A stretch of 64,000 bases of DNA, from NCBI RefSeq assembly GCF_900176205.1, contig NZ_LT859959.1, forward strand, positions 5,725,001 through 5,789,000, written 5' to 3'. This document shows, piece after piece, positions 57,060 through 64,000 of this stretch. The DNA comes from Bradyrhizobium sp. ORS 285. Its GTDB lineage: Bacteria > Pseudomonadota > Alphaproteobacteria > Rhizobiales > Xanthobacteraceae. The position numbers were made by a program, and so were the translations under genes. The notes beneath the pieces were generated by a model, which searched no databases, was not told the origin of the DNA, and saw nothing but the letters and a program-made list of their open reading frames with translations. How positions within the stretch are numbered: position 1 is the first letter of the stretch; each line of letters starts with the position of its first letter.

Positions 57060-57323
57060 ATGGATGAGCTGTTTCGCAGCCCTGAGGTGGTCGACCTGAT
57101 CCTGGCGGTGGTGGCGGTGGAGCTGATCGCCGTCACGCTGGTCTGGCGGCGCTATCGCCGCGGCGTTAGCCCGCGGGCGTTGCTGCCCAACCTCCTGGCC
57201 GGCGTGTTCCTGCTGCTCGCGCTGCGCTGTGCGCTGACCGGTGCGCCATGGTTCTGGCTGGCGGGATGTCTGGCCGCCTCCGGCGTCGCCAATGTTGCCG
57301 ATCTCAGACAGCGGTGGCGATAA
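57060..57323 (+). CDS. Small membrane protein after bchP, function unknown
   Basis: This 87-residue protein has three hydrophobic segments (about 9-27, 42-60 and 62-76), starts MDELFRSPEVVDLILAVVAV and ends VADLRQRWR. It is 12 bp downstream of bchP and probably in the same transcript. Similar small membrane genes sit behind bchP in related purple bacteria, but I know of no role. Help with pigment reductase or antenna assembly is only a guess. Confidence 0.7.
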   Translation: MDELFRSPEVVDLILAVVAVELIAVTLVWRRYRRGVSPRALLPNLLAGVFLLLALRCALTGAPWFWLAGCLAASGVANVADLRQRWR

Positions 57324-57403
57324 GGGCGAGATCGCCGAATGACCTGGATCGGCAGCTCGGCGGCTGCAGTTGCATAGGCCCTGCCACCAACGGCACCCGC
57401 AGC

Positions 57404-57431
57404 TGTCATCCCGGCGTTCGCCGGGACGACA
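57404..57431. repeat. TGTCATCCCGGC palindrome between convergent genes
   Basis: A 28-bp palindrome, TGTCATCCCGGCG-TTCG-CCGGGACGACA with one mismatch, has a stable TTCG loop. It lies between the convergent 87-residue gene and cycA and may end both transcripts. Its arms match the GTCGTCCCGGC element at 11663-11786. Confidence 0.75.
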
Positions 57432-57489
57432 TTGGTGTGTGCGGAGAGCGCGAGGCAACCGCTGAGAGGATGAACGCCCTACCCTCAGC

Positions 57490-57924
57490 TCACTTCTTGT
57501 CCGAGAACGTCTTCAGATAGGCGATGACGTCCTTGCGCTGCTGCTCGTTGGCGAGCTTGAACACCATCTTGGTCGAGCCGGTGGCCTGGTCCGCCTTGCC
57601 CTTTTCGGTCAGATATTTCTTGAGGAACGCGCTGGGGTCGACCAGGTACTCGAAGATGTTGTCGTCGGTCCAGACCAGCCCGGCTTCCCCGGCATGCTTG
57701 TTCAGCTCGGAATAGGCGAAGCCCGGATAGGTCCCGGTCGGGCGGCCGATCACGCCCGTGAGCACCGGGCCGACGGCATTCTTGGCGTCCGGTCCGATGC
57801 GGTGGCAGGTCATGCATTGCTTGAAGACCTGCTCGCCCTTCGCAGCGTCACCGCCTTCCAGCGCCGACGCGGCGCCTGCCGACATTGCCATCGCGACCGC
57901 TGCAACCAAACCCGCCTTGAGCAT
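57490..57924 (-). CDS. cycA: Cytochrome c2
   Basis: This 144-residue periplasmic c-type cytochrome has a signal peptide (MLKAGLVAAVAMAMSAGAAS, cleavage probably after ASA), the heme motif CMTCH (about residues 37-41) and the axial Met in GSTKMVFKL. The insertion pattern (EGGDAAKGEQVFKQ, ELNKHAGEAGLVW) fits cytochrome c2. It probably carries electrons from the bc1 complex to the reaction centre; no pufC follows pufM in this window, which supports that role. The ATG has AGGAGG at good distance. A strong palindrome lies 34 bp upstream. Confidence 0.93.
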   Translation of the reverse strand: MLKAGLVAAVAMAMSAGAASALEGGDAAKGEQVFKQCMTCHRIGPDAKNAVGPVLTGVIGRPTGTYPGFAYSELNKHAGEAGLVWTDDNIFEYLVDPSAFLKKYLTEKGKADQATGSTKMVFKLANEQQRKDVIAYLKTFSDKK

Positions 57925-57957
57925 GCGTATCCTCCTGATGTGCCGTTTCGTTAGTGT

Positions 57958-57976
57958 ATGTAATTTTGCATTACAT
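57958..57976. promoter_or_regulatory. Perfect palindrome upstream of cycA
   Basis: ATGTAAT-TTTGC-ATTACAT is a perfect 7-bp inverted repeat 34 bp before the cycA start. It reads TGT-N11-ACA, one base shorter than a PpsR box, and could instead bind another dimeric regulator. Two TGTCATG direct repeats lie just beyond (around 57985-58002). Confidence 0.55.
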
Positions 57977-58096
57977 CTATCAATGTCATGAACGCTTGTC
58001 ATGCTCACATGAAAAGAAAGTGAGCGAATAAGTCGCAGTTCGACCATGCAATAGGCGCAGGAATACCAACGAAAGTTGGATGCTTGGAAATAAGCC

Positions 58097-58125
58097 TTGA
58101 CACTGAAGGCGCTGCGTGGACTAAC
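58097..58125 (+). promoter_or_regulatory. Weak sigma70-like promoter candidate before ppsR2
   Basis: TTGACA at 58097-58102 is followed after 17 bases by ACTAAC at 58120-58125. The -35 is perfect and the -10 poor. No other candidate stands out in the 327-bp gap 57925-58251, apart from the palindrome near cycA. Confidence 0.25.
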
Positions 58126-58251
58126 GACATTCTCAAGACTCTCAATACGTTAGCGGGATGCGGCGCAACACCTTCAAAATGCGCGCCAATTGAGCTGGCC
58201 GCGTTCCCGTGAGCGTCTTTCGAGGGTGCCAAGATAACGGGTGCCAAGACC

Positions 58252-59622
58252 ATGGCCGAGTTTCACGGTCCACGACCCGACGTGACATTGCTGCTCGACA
58301 TGGACGGCGTGATCCGGGAGGCGACGCTGTCTCCCAACATGTCGGCGGAGAATGTTGACGTATGGCTCGGCCGTCCGTGGTCCGAGATCGTCGACGATGC
58401 GAGCGAGAAGATCGAGCGCATCATGCAGGATACCAGGCGGACCGGTATTTCCGCCTTTCGCCAGATCACGCAGCGGTTCCCGAGCGGCCTCGAGCTGCCG
58501 ATGGAATTCACCACCGTGCTGCTCGGTGGTCGGGCCGGCATGCTGGCGATCGGCAAGAACCTCCAGGCCGTCGCCGAGCTGCAGGCGCGCCTGATCTCGG
58601 CCCAGCAGACCATCGAGCGCGACTATTGGAAGCTGCGCGAGATCGAGACCCGCTACCGGCTGGTGATCGAGGATTCCAACGAGGCCGTGCTGCTGACGAA
58701 GGTCTCGGACCTGCGCATCATTGAAGCCAACCGGACCGCCGCCGCGGCGCTCGGCGCCTCCGGGCGGCGCCGGGACAATCTGGTCGGCCGCGAATTCCTG
58801 CATGAAATCCCGCAGAAGGAGCGCGAGCCCGTCGAGCTGATGCTGAGGCGGGTGCGCGATCAGGGCAAGGCGCCGGGCATCGTGATCCATCTCGGCGAGG
58901 ACGCTGCGCCCTGGATGCTCCGGGGATCGCTGATGACCAGCGATACCGCGCCGATGTACCTGCTGCAGATGGCGCCGATCGGCAAGTCCGCGCAGCCAGG
59001 GCCGGTCTCCGACGATCCGGAAGGGCTGATCGATAATCTTCCCGACGCGGTCATCAGCATCGACGGCACCGGCACCATCAAGCGCGCCAATCGGGCGTTC
59101 CTGGAGCTCGTGGAGATCGGCTCGAAGGAGGCGCTCATCGGCGAGAAGCTGAGCCGCTGGTTGACCCGCCCCGGCGCCGACCTCTCGGTACTGATCTCCA
59201 ATGTCGAGCGCCATGGCACCGTTCGGCTGCTGTCGACCACCATCCAAGGCGAGCTCGGGAGCGAGACCGAGGTCGAGATCTCCGCTGCGGCCCATGGGCT
59301 GGACGGGCAGCGCCGGATCGGCCTGATCATGCGCAACATCGCACGGCGCTTGTCGCCTGCGGCAGAGCACGACAATCTGCGGGCGGCGCTTGCCGGGCTG
59401 AACGAATCGGTTGGCAAGACGCCGCTGCGCGATCTCGTGAGGAGCACGGTCGAGGTCGTCGAGCAGCATTACGTCCGCGCCGCCCTGGAATTGGCCAACG
59501 GGAACCGGACATCGGCCGCCGAAATTCTCGGCCTGAGCCGCCAGAGCCTTTACGCCAAGCTCGATCGGTATAATCTGAGCCAACTCGAAGAAAGCGACGA
59601 GGAAACCGAAAAGGGGAGCTGA
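58252..59622 (+). CDS. ppsR2: PpsR2, cysteine-free PAS-HTH repressor of photosynthesis genes
   Basis: This 456-residue protein has the PpsR layout: N-terminal PAS-like domain, coiled linker (LQARLISAQQTIERDYWKLR), two PAS domains and a C-terminal Fis-type HTH (SAAEILGLSRQSLYAKLDRY). It contains no cysteine; Tyr replaces the HTH-domain Cys of PpsR1 (VEQHYVRAALEL). Redox control through thiols is therefore impossible. The bphP gene follows with no gap, which fits known work on photosynthetic Bradyrhizobium in which a bacteriophytochrome antagonises a PpsR repressor. Target specificity should be shared with PpsR1, as the recognition helix SRQSLY is the same. Confidence 0.92.
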   Translation: MAEFHGPRPDVTLLLDMDGVIREATLSPNMSAENVDVWLGRPWSEIVDDASEKIERIMQDTRRTGISAFRQITQRFPSGLELPMEFTTVLLGGRAGMLAIGKNLQAVAELQARLISAQQTIERDYWKLREIETRYRLVIEDSNEAVLLTKVSDLRIIEANRTAAAALGASGRRRDNLVGREFLHEIPQKEREPVELMLRRVRDQGKAPGIVIHLGEDAAPWMLRGSLMTSDTAPMYLLQMAPIGKSAQPGPVSDDPEGLIDNLPDAVISIDGTGTIKRANRAFLELVEIGSKEALIGEKLSRWLTRPGADLSVLISNVERHGTVRLLSTTIQGELGSETEVEISAAAHGLDGQRRIGLIMRNIARRLSPAAEHDNLRAALAGLNESVGKTPLRDLVRSTVEVVEQHYVRAALELANGNRTSAAEILGLSRQSLYAKLDRYNLSQLEESDEETEKGS

Positions 59623-61797
59623 TTGCCCGTTCCGCTGACAACGCCGGCCTTCGGCCACGCGACTCTTGCGGATTGCGAGCGCGAACAGATTCACCTCGCC
59701 GGCTCGATCCAGCCGCATGGCATTCTGCTGGCGGTCAAGGAGCCGGACAACGTCGTCATCCAGGCCAGCACCAACGCGGCCGCCTTCCTCGGCGCCGCCT
59801 CCGTCGTGGGCCGTCCGCTGCGCGATCTCGGCGGCGATCTGGCGCTGCAGATTCTGCCGCATCTGAGCGGCCCGCTGCACCTTGCGCCGATGACCCTGCG
59901 CTGCAACGCCGGGACGCCGCCGCGCCGGGTGGACTGCACGATTCATCGGCCTTCCAATGGCGGACTGATCGTCGAGCTGGAGCCGGCAACCAAGATCACC
60001 AACATCGCGCCGGCGCTGGACGGCGCCTTCCATCGCATCACCTCGGCCTCCTCGCTGATCGGCCTGTGCGACGAGACCGCGACCATCTTCCGCGAGATCA
60101 CCGGCTACGACCGCGTGATGGTCTATCGTTTCGACGAAGAGGGCCATGGCGAGGTGCTGTCGGAACGGCGGCGGCCGGATCTGGAGGCGTTTCTCGGCAA
60201 CCGCTATCCGGCCTCGGACATTCCGCAGATCGCGCGGCGGCTCTATGAGCGCAACCGCGTGCGCCTGCTGGTCGACGTCAACTACATGCCGGTGCCGCTG
60301 CAGCCCCGCATCTCGCCGCTCAACGGACGCGACCTCGACATGTCCTTGAGCTGCCTGCGCAGCATGTCCCCGATCCACCAGAAATATCTGCAGAACATGG
60401 GCGTCGGCGCCACCCTCGTGTGCTCGCTGATGGTGAGCGGCCGTCTCTGGGGGCTGATCGCCTGCCATCATTACGAGCCGCGCTTCGTGCCGTTCGACAT
60501 CCGCGCCGCCGGCGAGGCTCTGTCGGAGACCTGCGCAATCCGGATCGCCGCGCTGGAGAGTTTTGCGCAGAGTCAGTCTGAGCTCGTCGTGCGCCGGCTG
60601 GAGCAGCGGCTGGTCGAGGCGGTGTCGCGCGACGGGGACTGGCAGACCGCTCTGTTCGACGGTTCGCAATCGCTGCTGCAGCCGCTCGGCGCGCGCGGCG
60701 CTGCGCTGTTGTTCGAAGGCCAGGTGATGACCGCGGGCGACGTGCCGTCGACGCAGCGCATCCGCGACCTCGCCGCCTGGCTCGATCGCAAGCGCAAGGC
60801 TCCGGACGCGCCGGCGCAAGGGCTGACGGTGACCGCGTCGCTGACGCTTGACGAGCCATCCTTTGCCGACGTCCGATCGGTCGCCAGCGGCTTGATTGCC
60901 GCGCCGCTGTCGGCGAGCGAGGGCGAGTATCTGTTGTGGTTCAGGCCGGAGCAGGTCAGGACCGTGACCTGGGGCGGCGATCCGCTCAAGGCTGTCATCA
61001 TCGGCGACGATCCTTCGGATCTGTCGCCGCGCCGCTCCTTCGCACAGTGGCATCAGCTGGTCGAAGGCAAGTCCGAACCCTGGTCGGCAGCCGAGCTCGC
61101 CTCGGCCCGGGTGATCAGCGAGACCGTCGCCGACGTGGCGCTGCAGCTGCGCTCGGTGCGCATGGTGATCGCGCAGGACCAGCTCGCCACGATCAGCGCC
61201 CAGGTGCTGCGCTCGGAGCAGCCGGTGATCATCGCCGACGTCGAGGGCCGCATCCTGCTGATGAACGAAGCGTTCGAGCAGCAACTGCGGGCGTCACATC
61301 CGCATATTCCGCATCTGCGCGATCTCGGCGCGTATTGCACGGCGCCGGCGGAGTTCCGCGCCAATCTCGACGACCTCATGCGCAACAAGCGCAGCTGGCG
61401 CGGCGAGCTGACGCTCGCCGGCGGCGCCTCGCCGCAACGGCCCTTGATGGTGCGCGCCGATCCGGTGATCGCGCCGTACGACCGCGTGCTCGGCTTCGTG
61501 CTGATCTTCTCGGACCTGACCGAGCGCAAGACCGCCGAAGAGGCGCGCGCGCGCTTCCAGGAGGAGATCGACAGCGCGCGCCGGCCGAGCCTGCGGCTCG
61601 ATCAGAGCGCCAGCCTGATCTACAAGGAGCTGGCCGCGTCAACAGTCGAGAACGCGCAACTCGCCGCGCTCGAAGTCACGCACGGCGCGGAGGCCGGCAG
61701 CATGCCGGACATGCTGGAGAGCATCCGCAACTCGACCGCGCGGACGCTGGGCATTCTTGAGCACCTGGTGTGGTATCGCTCGCAGAGCGAGGAGTGA
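59623..61797 (+). CDS. bphP: Bacteriophytochrome controlling photosynthesis genes
   Basis: This 724-residue photoreceptor has the chromophore Cys18 in LADCEREQIH, a PAS domain with the SIQPHG motif (about 15-125), GAF (about 135-310) with RYPASDIPQIARRLY, PHY (about 320-505) and then a single PAS (about 515-640). The C-terminal 80 residues form a helical tail; no HisKA or HATPase motif is present. Biliverdin is the expected chromophore. Output is probably by contact with PpsR2 rather than phosphotransfer. The TTG start (59623) directly follows the ppsR2 stop and has GGGGAG upstream. Confidence 0.93.
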   Translation: MPVPLTTPAFGHATLADCEREQIHLAGSIQPHGILLAVKEPDNVVIQASTNAAAFLGAASVVGRPLRDLGGDLALQILPHLSGPLHLAPMTLRCNAGTPPRRVDCTIHRPSNGGLIVELEPATKITNIAPALDGAFHRITSASSLIGLCDETATIFREITGYDRVMVYRFDEEGHGEVLSERRRPDLEAFLGNRYPASDIPQIARRLYERNRVRLLVDVNYMPVPLQPRISPLNGRDLDMSLSCLRSMSPIHQKYLQNMGVGATLVCSLMVSGRLWGLIACHHYEPRFVPFDIRAAGEALSETCAIRIAALESFAQSQSELVVRRLEQRLVEAVSRDGDWQTALFDGSQSLLQPLGARGAALLFEGQVMTAGDVPSTQRIRDLAAWLDRKRKAPDAPAQGLTVTASLTLDEPSFADVRSVASGLIAAPLSASEGEYLLWFRPEQVRTVTWGGDPLKAVIIGDDPSDLSPRRSFAQWHQLVEGKSEPWSAAELASARVISETVADVALQLRSVRMVIAQDQLATISAQVLRSEQPVIIADVEGRILLMNEAFEQQLRASHPHIPHLRDLGAYCTAPAEFRANLDDLMRNKRSWRGELTLAGGASPQRPLMVRADPVIAPYDRVLGFVLIFSDLTERKTAEEARARFQEEIDSARRPSLRLDQSASLIYKELAASTVENAQLAALEVTHGAEAGSMPDMLESIRNSTARTLGILEHLVWYRSQSEE

Positions 61798-61910
61798 GAC
61801 GGAGCGCGGGCTGAGCTTGGCTTCATCGGCCATGCAGGTCATAGTCGTTGGCCAAGCTCACACGCACTTTGACGATGTGATCCGAGATGGCACTGCGATC
61901 GGAGTGCACT

Positions 61911-62127
61911 CCCTTCCCCCTTGCGGGAAGGGGCCGGAGGTGGGGGTCCGCTGGTCCCGTGCTCTCAGGAGCGAAGAACTCGTGCAACGACAACGCTCCC
62001 ACGTCGACGCTTCGGCACGCTCGTGTCTTAAGAACAACGCCCAGTCGAAACCATTACACGCGCTCCAAGATAGTCCCTGCGCTCCGGAGACCCCCACCCC
62101 CAACCCCTCCCCGCAAGGGGGAGGGGA
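61911..62127. repeat. Composite repeat with terminal CCCCTCCCC hairpins between bphP and hmuO
   Basis: The 414-bp gap 61798-62211 has no gene. It carries a hairpin CCCTTCCCC/GGGAAGGGG (61911-61933) and an oppositely placed CCCCTCCCC/GGGGAGGGG (62104-62127), with inverted GGTGGGGGTC and GACCCCCACC just inside. The ends are thus inverted relative to each other, like a small mobile or MITE-like repeat. The left end resembles the 14714-14742 palindrome. Confidence 0.6.
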
Positions 62128-62211
62128 GCTGACCGTCCCCTCGGAAACATCTTGTCTCCAAACGATTGGAGCGTTCAATCGCGTCGTCGAAGCAGGCGCT
62201 CGGTGTAAACC

Positions 62212-62889
62212 CTACCCGTCGAGCCCCACAGCCGCCTGCAGCGCCTGCGACAAGGTGATGTTCAGCTGGAACGCAGTCGCCGCCTCCTCGACGACAGAGT
62301 CATGCTCCGTCATCGCGCCACCCGCCTGCTCCAGCGCCTCGCGGTATTCGTTCTTAAAGCTTGGGATATCCGCGATCTCCGGAAACTCGTAGAACGACAG
62401 CGCCTCGTGCGGCAGCGAAAGCGAACGCGCGAGAATCTTCTTGATGATCTGACCGCCGCTGAGATCGCCGAGATAGCGCGTGTAGGCATGGGCCAGCAGC
62501 GGATGGCCGGAGCCCGATCCCGCCTCCCGGATGGCGCTGACGTAAGTGATGGCTTCGGGCAGAAGCGGCAGATCGCGGGCATCGAGCTGCGCAAGGTCGG
62601 CTGCGATCGCAGCACTGCGATGCAGCTCGGGCCGCACGATGAGGCCAGTCACGGGAGAGGCCGCATGACGTAGCAGCTCCGCTTCCATCGCCTCATAGAC
62701 CGGCAAGAGATTCCGCAGCAACACCGCATAGGCCGCTCGCGTGCCGCGCCCGCGCAGCAGCTCGGCGACGATACCGGTCCGCTCAGCGGTGACGTGCAGC
62801 ACCTTGGTGCGCTCGCGCATGGCTTCCAAAAGACTGGCCGGACGCGTGCTGCGCCCGGCCATGTCGATCTGTTCAACTCTGTCCAACAT
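62212..62889 (-). CDS. hmuO: Heme oxygenase
   Basis: This 225-residue protein has the HO fold: LLEAMRERTKVLHVTAERTG, with the proximal His at about 33, and the distal helix AHAYTRYLGDLSGGQIIKKI with the GDLSGG bend. It converts heme to biliverdin, CO and iron. Only 17 bp separate it from pufM, and it faces bphP, so it is well placed to make the phytochrome chromophore as the third gene after pufLM. The ATG (62889) has AGG eight bases upstream. A role in iron recovery is possible but the context favours BphP supply. Confidence 0.92.
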   Translation of the reverse strand: MLDRVEQIDMAGRSTRPASLLEAMRERTKVLHVTAERTGIVAELLRGRGTRAAYAVLLRNLLPVYEAMEAELLRHAASPVTGLIVRPELHRSAAIAADLAQLDARDLPLLPEAITYVSAIREAGSGSGHPLLAHAYTRYLGDLSGGQIIKKILARSLSLPHEALSFYEFPEIADIPSFKNEYREALEQAGGAMTEHDSVVEEAATAFQLNITLSQALQAAVGLDG

Positions 62890-62906
62890 CTCAGACCTGC
62901 AGGACT

Positions 62907-63833
62907 TCAGCGCGACGGCGCCAGCCCGTGTTTCACGCCCCAGTCGAACCAATTATCGACGACGGTGCCTGACAGTAGGATACCGATGCCGCCGGTCAAG
63001 GTACAAAGCACGGCGAACCACCAGGCCCAGCGATGGATCGATTCGGCCGTCGCGTTGAAGCCCATCGTCCAACGCCAGAACAGCGCACCACGTTCGAAGG
63101 CCGTGCCGCGGTCCACGATCTGCTCCAGCTCACGCTCGCCGCCGTAGCGGCTGATCGCCAGCACCGTTGCGCCATGCATCGCGAACAGCAGCGCCGATCC
63201 ATAGAGGAAGGCGATCGAGAGCATGTGGAACGGGTTGTAGAACAGGTTGCCGTGGGTGATGGAGAAGTTGTTGGTCCAGTCGAGGTGCGGGAAGATGCCG
63301 AACGGCACCGCCTCGCTCCAGCTGCCCATGAAGATCGGCCGGATGAAGCCGAGCACGAGATAGAGCCAGATTGCGGACGCGAACGCCCACGACACATGCG
63401 TGCCGAGACCGAGCGCCCGGGCGCGGCGATAGGTGCGTGCCCACCACAACAGGATCGACGTCGTCAGGAAGAAGCCGGCCATCAGCCACCAGCCGCCCTC
63501 CTGCAGCGGCGGGAAGATCTGCAGACCGTATTCCGGCGCCGGCGGCTGCAAGGACAGCCAGAAGAACTGGCGGATGAACTCGAGCGGACTCCAGTTCACA
63601 GAGGCCAGCATGTTGAGACCGATGATCTCGATCGCAACGAAGCCGGACATCAGCGAGGCGAGGCCAAGGAAGCCGAGATAGACCGGGCCGACCTGGGCGT
63701 CGCCGAGCTTGCCGAACCAGTAGTTGAAGCTGCCCTTGCCGAGCCGCTCCCAAACCCCGGGCTCGATCGGGATACCCGGGTAGATTTTGCTACGAACTTG
63801 GATCTGCGTGAAGATGTTCTGGTATTGGGCCAT
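62907..63833 (-). CDS. pufM: Photosynthetic reaction centre M subunit
   Basis: The 308-residue M subunit has five membrane helices. Pigment and metal ligands are visible: [13 protein letters not shown] (accessory BChl His), [20 protein letters not shown] (special pair His), AMHGATVLA (Fe ligand region) and [12 protein letters not shown] (second Fe His). It binds half of the special pair and QA. No pufC gene follows; hmuO takes its place. The start has GGAGAGG upstream and lies just after the pufL stop. Confidence 0.97.
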   Translation of the reverse strand: MAQYQNIFTQIQVRSKIYPGIPIEPGVWERLGKGSFNYWFGKLGDAQVGPVYLGFLGLASLMSGFVAIEIIGLNMLASVNWSPLEFIRQFFWLSLQPPAPEYGLQIFPPLQEGGWWLMAGFFLTTSILLWWARTYRRARALGLGTHVSWAFASAIWLYLVLGFIRPIFMGSWSEAVPFGIFPHLDWTNNFSITHGNLFYNPFHMLSIAFLYGSALLFAMHGATVLAISRYGGERELEQIVDRGTAFERGALFWRWTMGFNATAESIHRWAWWFAVLCTLTGGIGILLSGTVVDNWFDWGVKHGLAPSR

Positions 63834-63851
63834 GACGACCTCTCCTTGAAC

Positions 63852-64000
63852 TCATTGCGGCGGCGACCAGATCGGGACCCTGCGCCACCAATCCCACCAA
63901 TCCGACCAGGCATTGCCTTCCGGCATGAGCCAGGCGGGACCGGAGATGACGATGCAGACGGCGCTGAAGAAAACCGCCGACAGCGCCAGGAACAGGCCGA
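63852..64000 (-). CDS. pufL: Photosynthetic reaction centre L subunit, C-terminal fragment
   Basis: The last 49 codons of pufL run off the right edge. They encode the end of helix E ([19 protein letters not shown]) and the family C-terminus with [19 protein letters not shown]. The stop at 63852 lies 18 bp before the pufM start, as in other puf operons. The rest of the gene, and probably pufBA, lies beyond the window. Confidence 0.95.
   Translation of the reverse strand, partial: GLFLALSAVFFSAVCIVISGPAWLMPEGNAWSDWWDWWRRVPIWSPPQ

Noticed and set aside
58174..61284. Long minus-strand open frame opposite ppsR2 and bphP
   Set aside because: The composition is that of a shadow frame (Arg, Asp and His-rich without motifs), and both sense genes are well supported.

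Overview
The window is GC-rich alphaproteobacterial DNA from a photosynthetic member of the Bradyrhizobium/Rhodopseudomonas group, most likely an aerobic photosynthetic Bradyrhizobium. Three things point there: a photosynthesis gene cluster holding two ppsR genes, a bacteriophytochrome and a puf-linked heme oxygenase; a red-type (form IC) RuBisCO cbb operon directly beside it; and short palindromic repeats that I recognise as common in Bradyrhizobiaceae. The taxonomic call is inference from gene content and order.

Positions 1-22.5 kb are accessory or housekeeping sequence. They hold a vWA (CoxE-like) fragment and a MoxR ATPase, a large hybrid histidine kinase overlapping its response regulator, a HerA-like ATPase, a Tat-exported phospholipase C, a membrane hybrid kinase, a HicA/HicB-like pair whose toxin half has a long N-terminal extension, small secreted proteins, divergent oxyR-katG with twin operator-like sequences, a lytic transglycosylase, a patatin lipoprotein, a PepSY protein and a TetR regulator. 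Non-coding gaps here are full of palindromic repeats.

Positions 22.6-32.7 kb are the Calvin cycle operon, read on the minus strand as cbbF-P-T-A-L-S-X-Y, with divergent cbbR. It supplies RuBisCO, its activase CbbX, the CbbY phosphatase, phosphoribulokinase, transketolase, aldolase and FBPase.

Positions 32.7-51 kb are a minus-strand photosynthesis superoperon: bchF-N-B-H-L-M-lhaA-puhA-puhB-puhC-orf101-acsF-puhE-hemA, then bchE and bchJ. Many neighbours overlap by 4 bp, so translation is probably coupled. It makes bacteriochlorophyll from 5-aminolevulinate onward, carries both an oxygen-dependent (AcsF) and an oxygen-independent (BchE) cyclase, and encodes the reaction-centre H subunit with its assembly factors.

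Positions 51-57.3 kb run on the plus strand: aerR/ppaA, ppsR1, bchG, a PucC-family transporter, bchP and a small membrane protein. Then come cytochrome c2 (minus), ppsR2 and bphP (plus), and, convergent to these, pufL-pufM-hmuO (minus; pufL is cut by the window end). PpsR-type TGT-N12-ACA-like sites lie in the bchF-aerR region and upstream of bchE. The heme oxygenase presumably makes the biliverdin chromophore for BphP, which would relieve repression by PpsR2 in light, so light sensing, pigment synthesis and reaction-centre synthesis are wired together in one locus.
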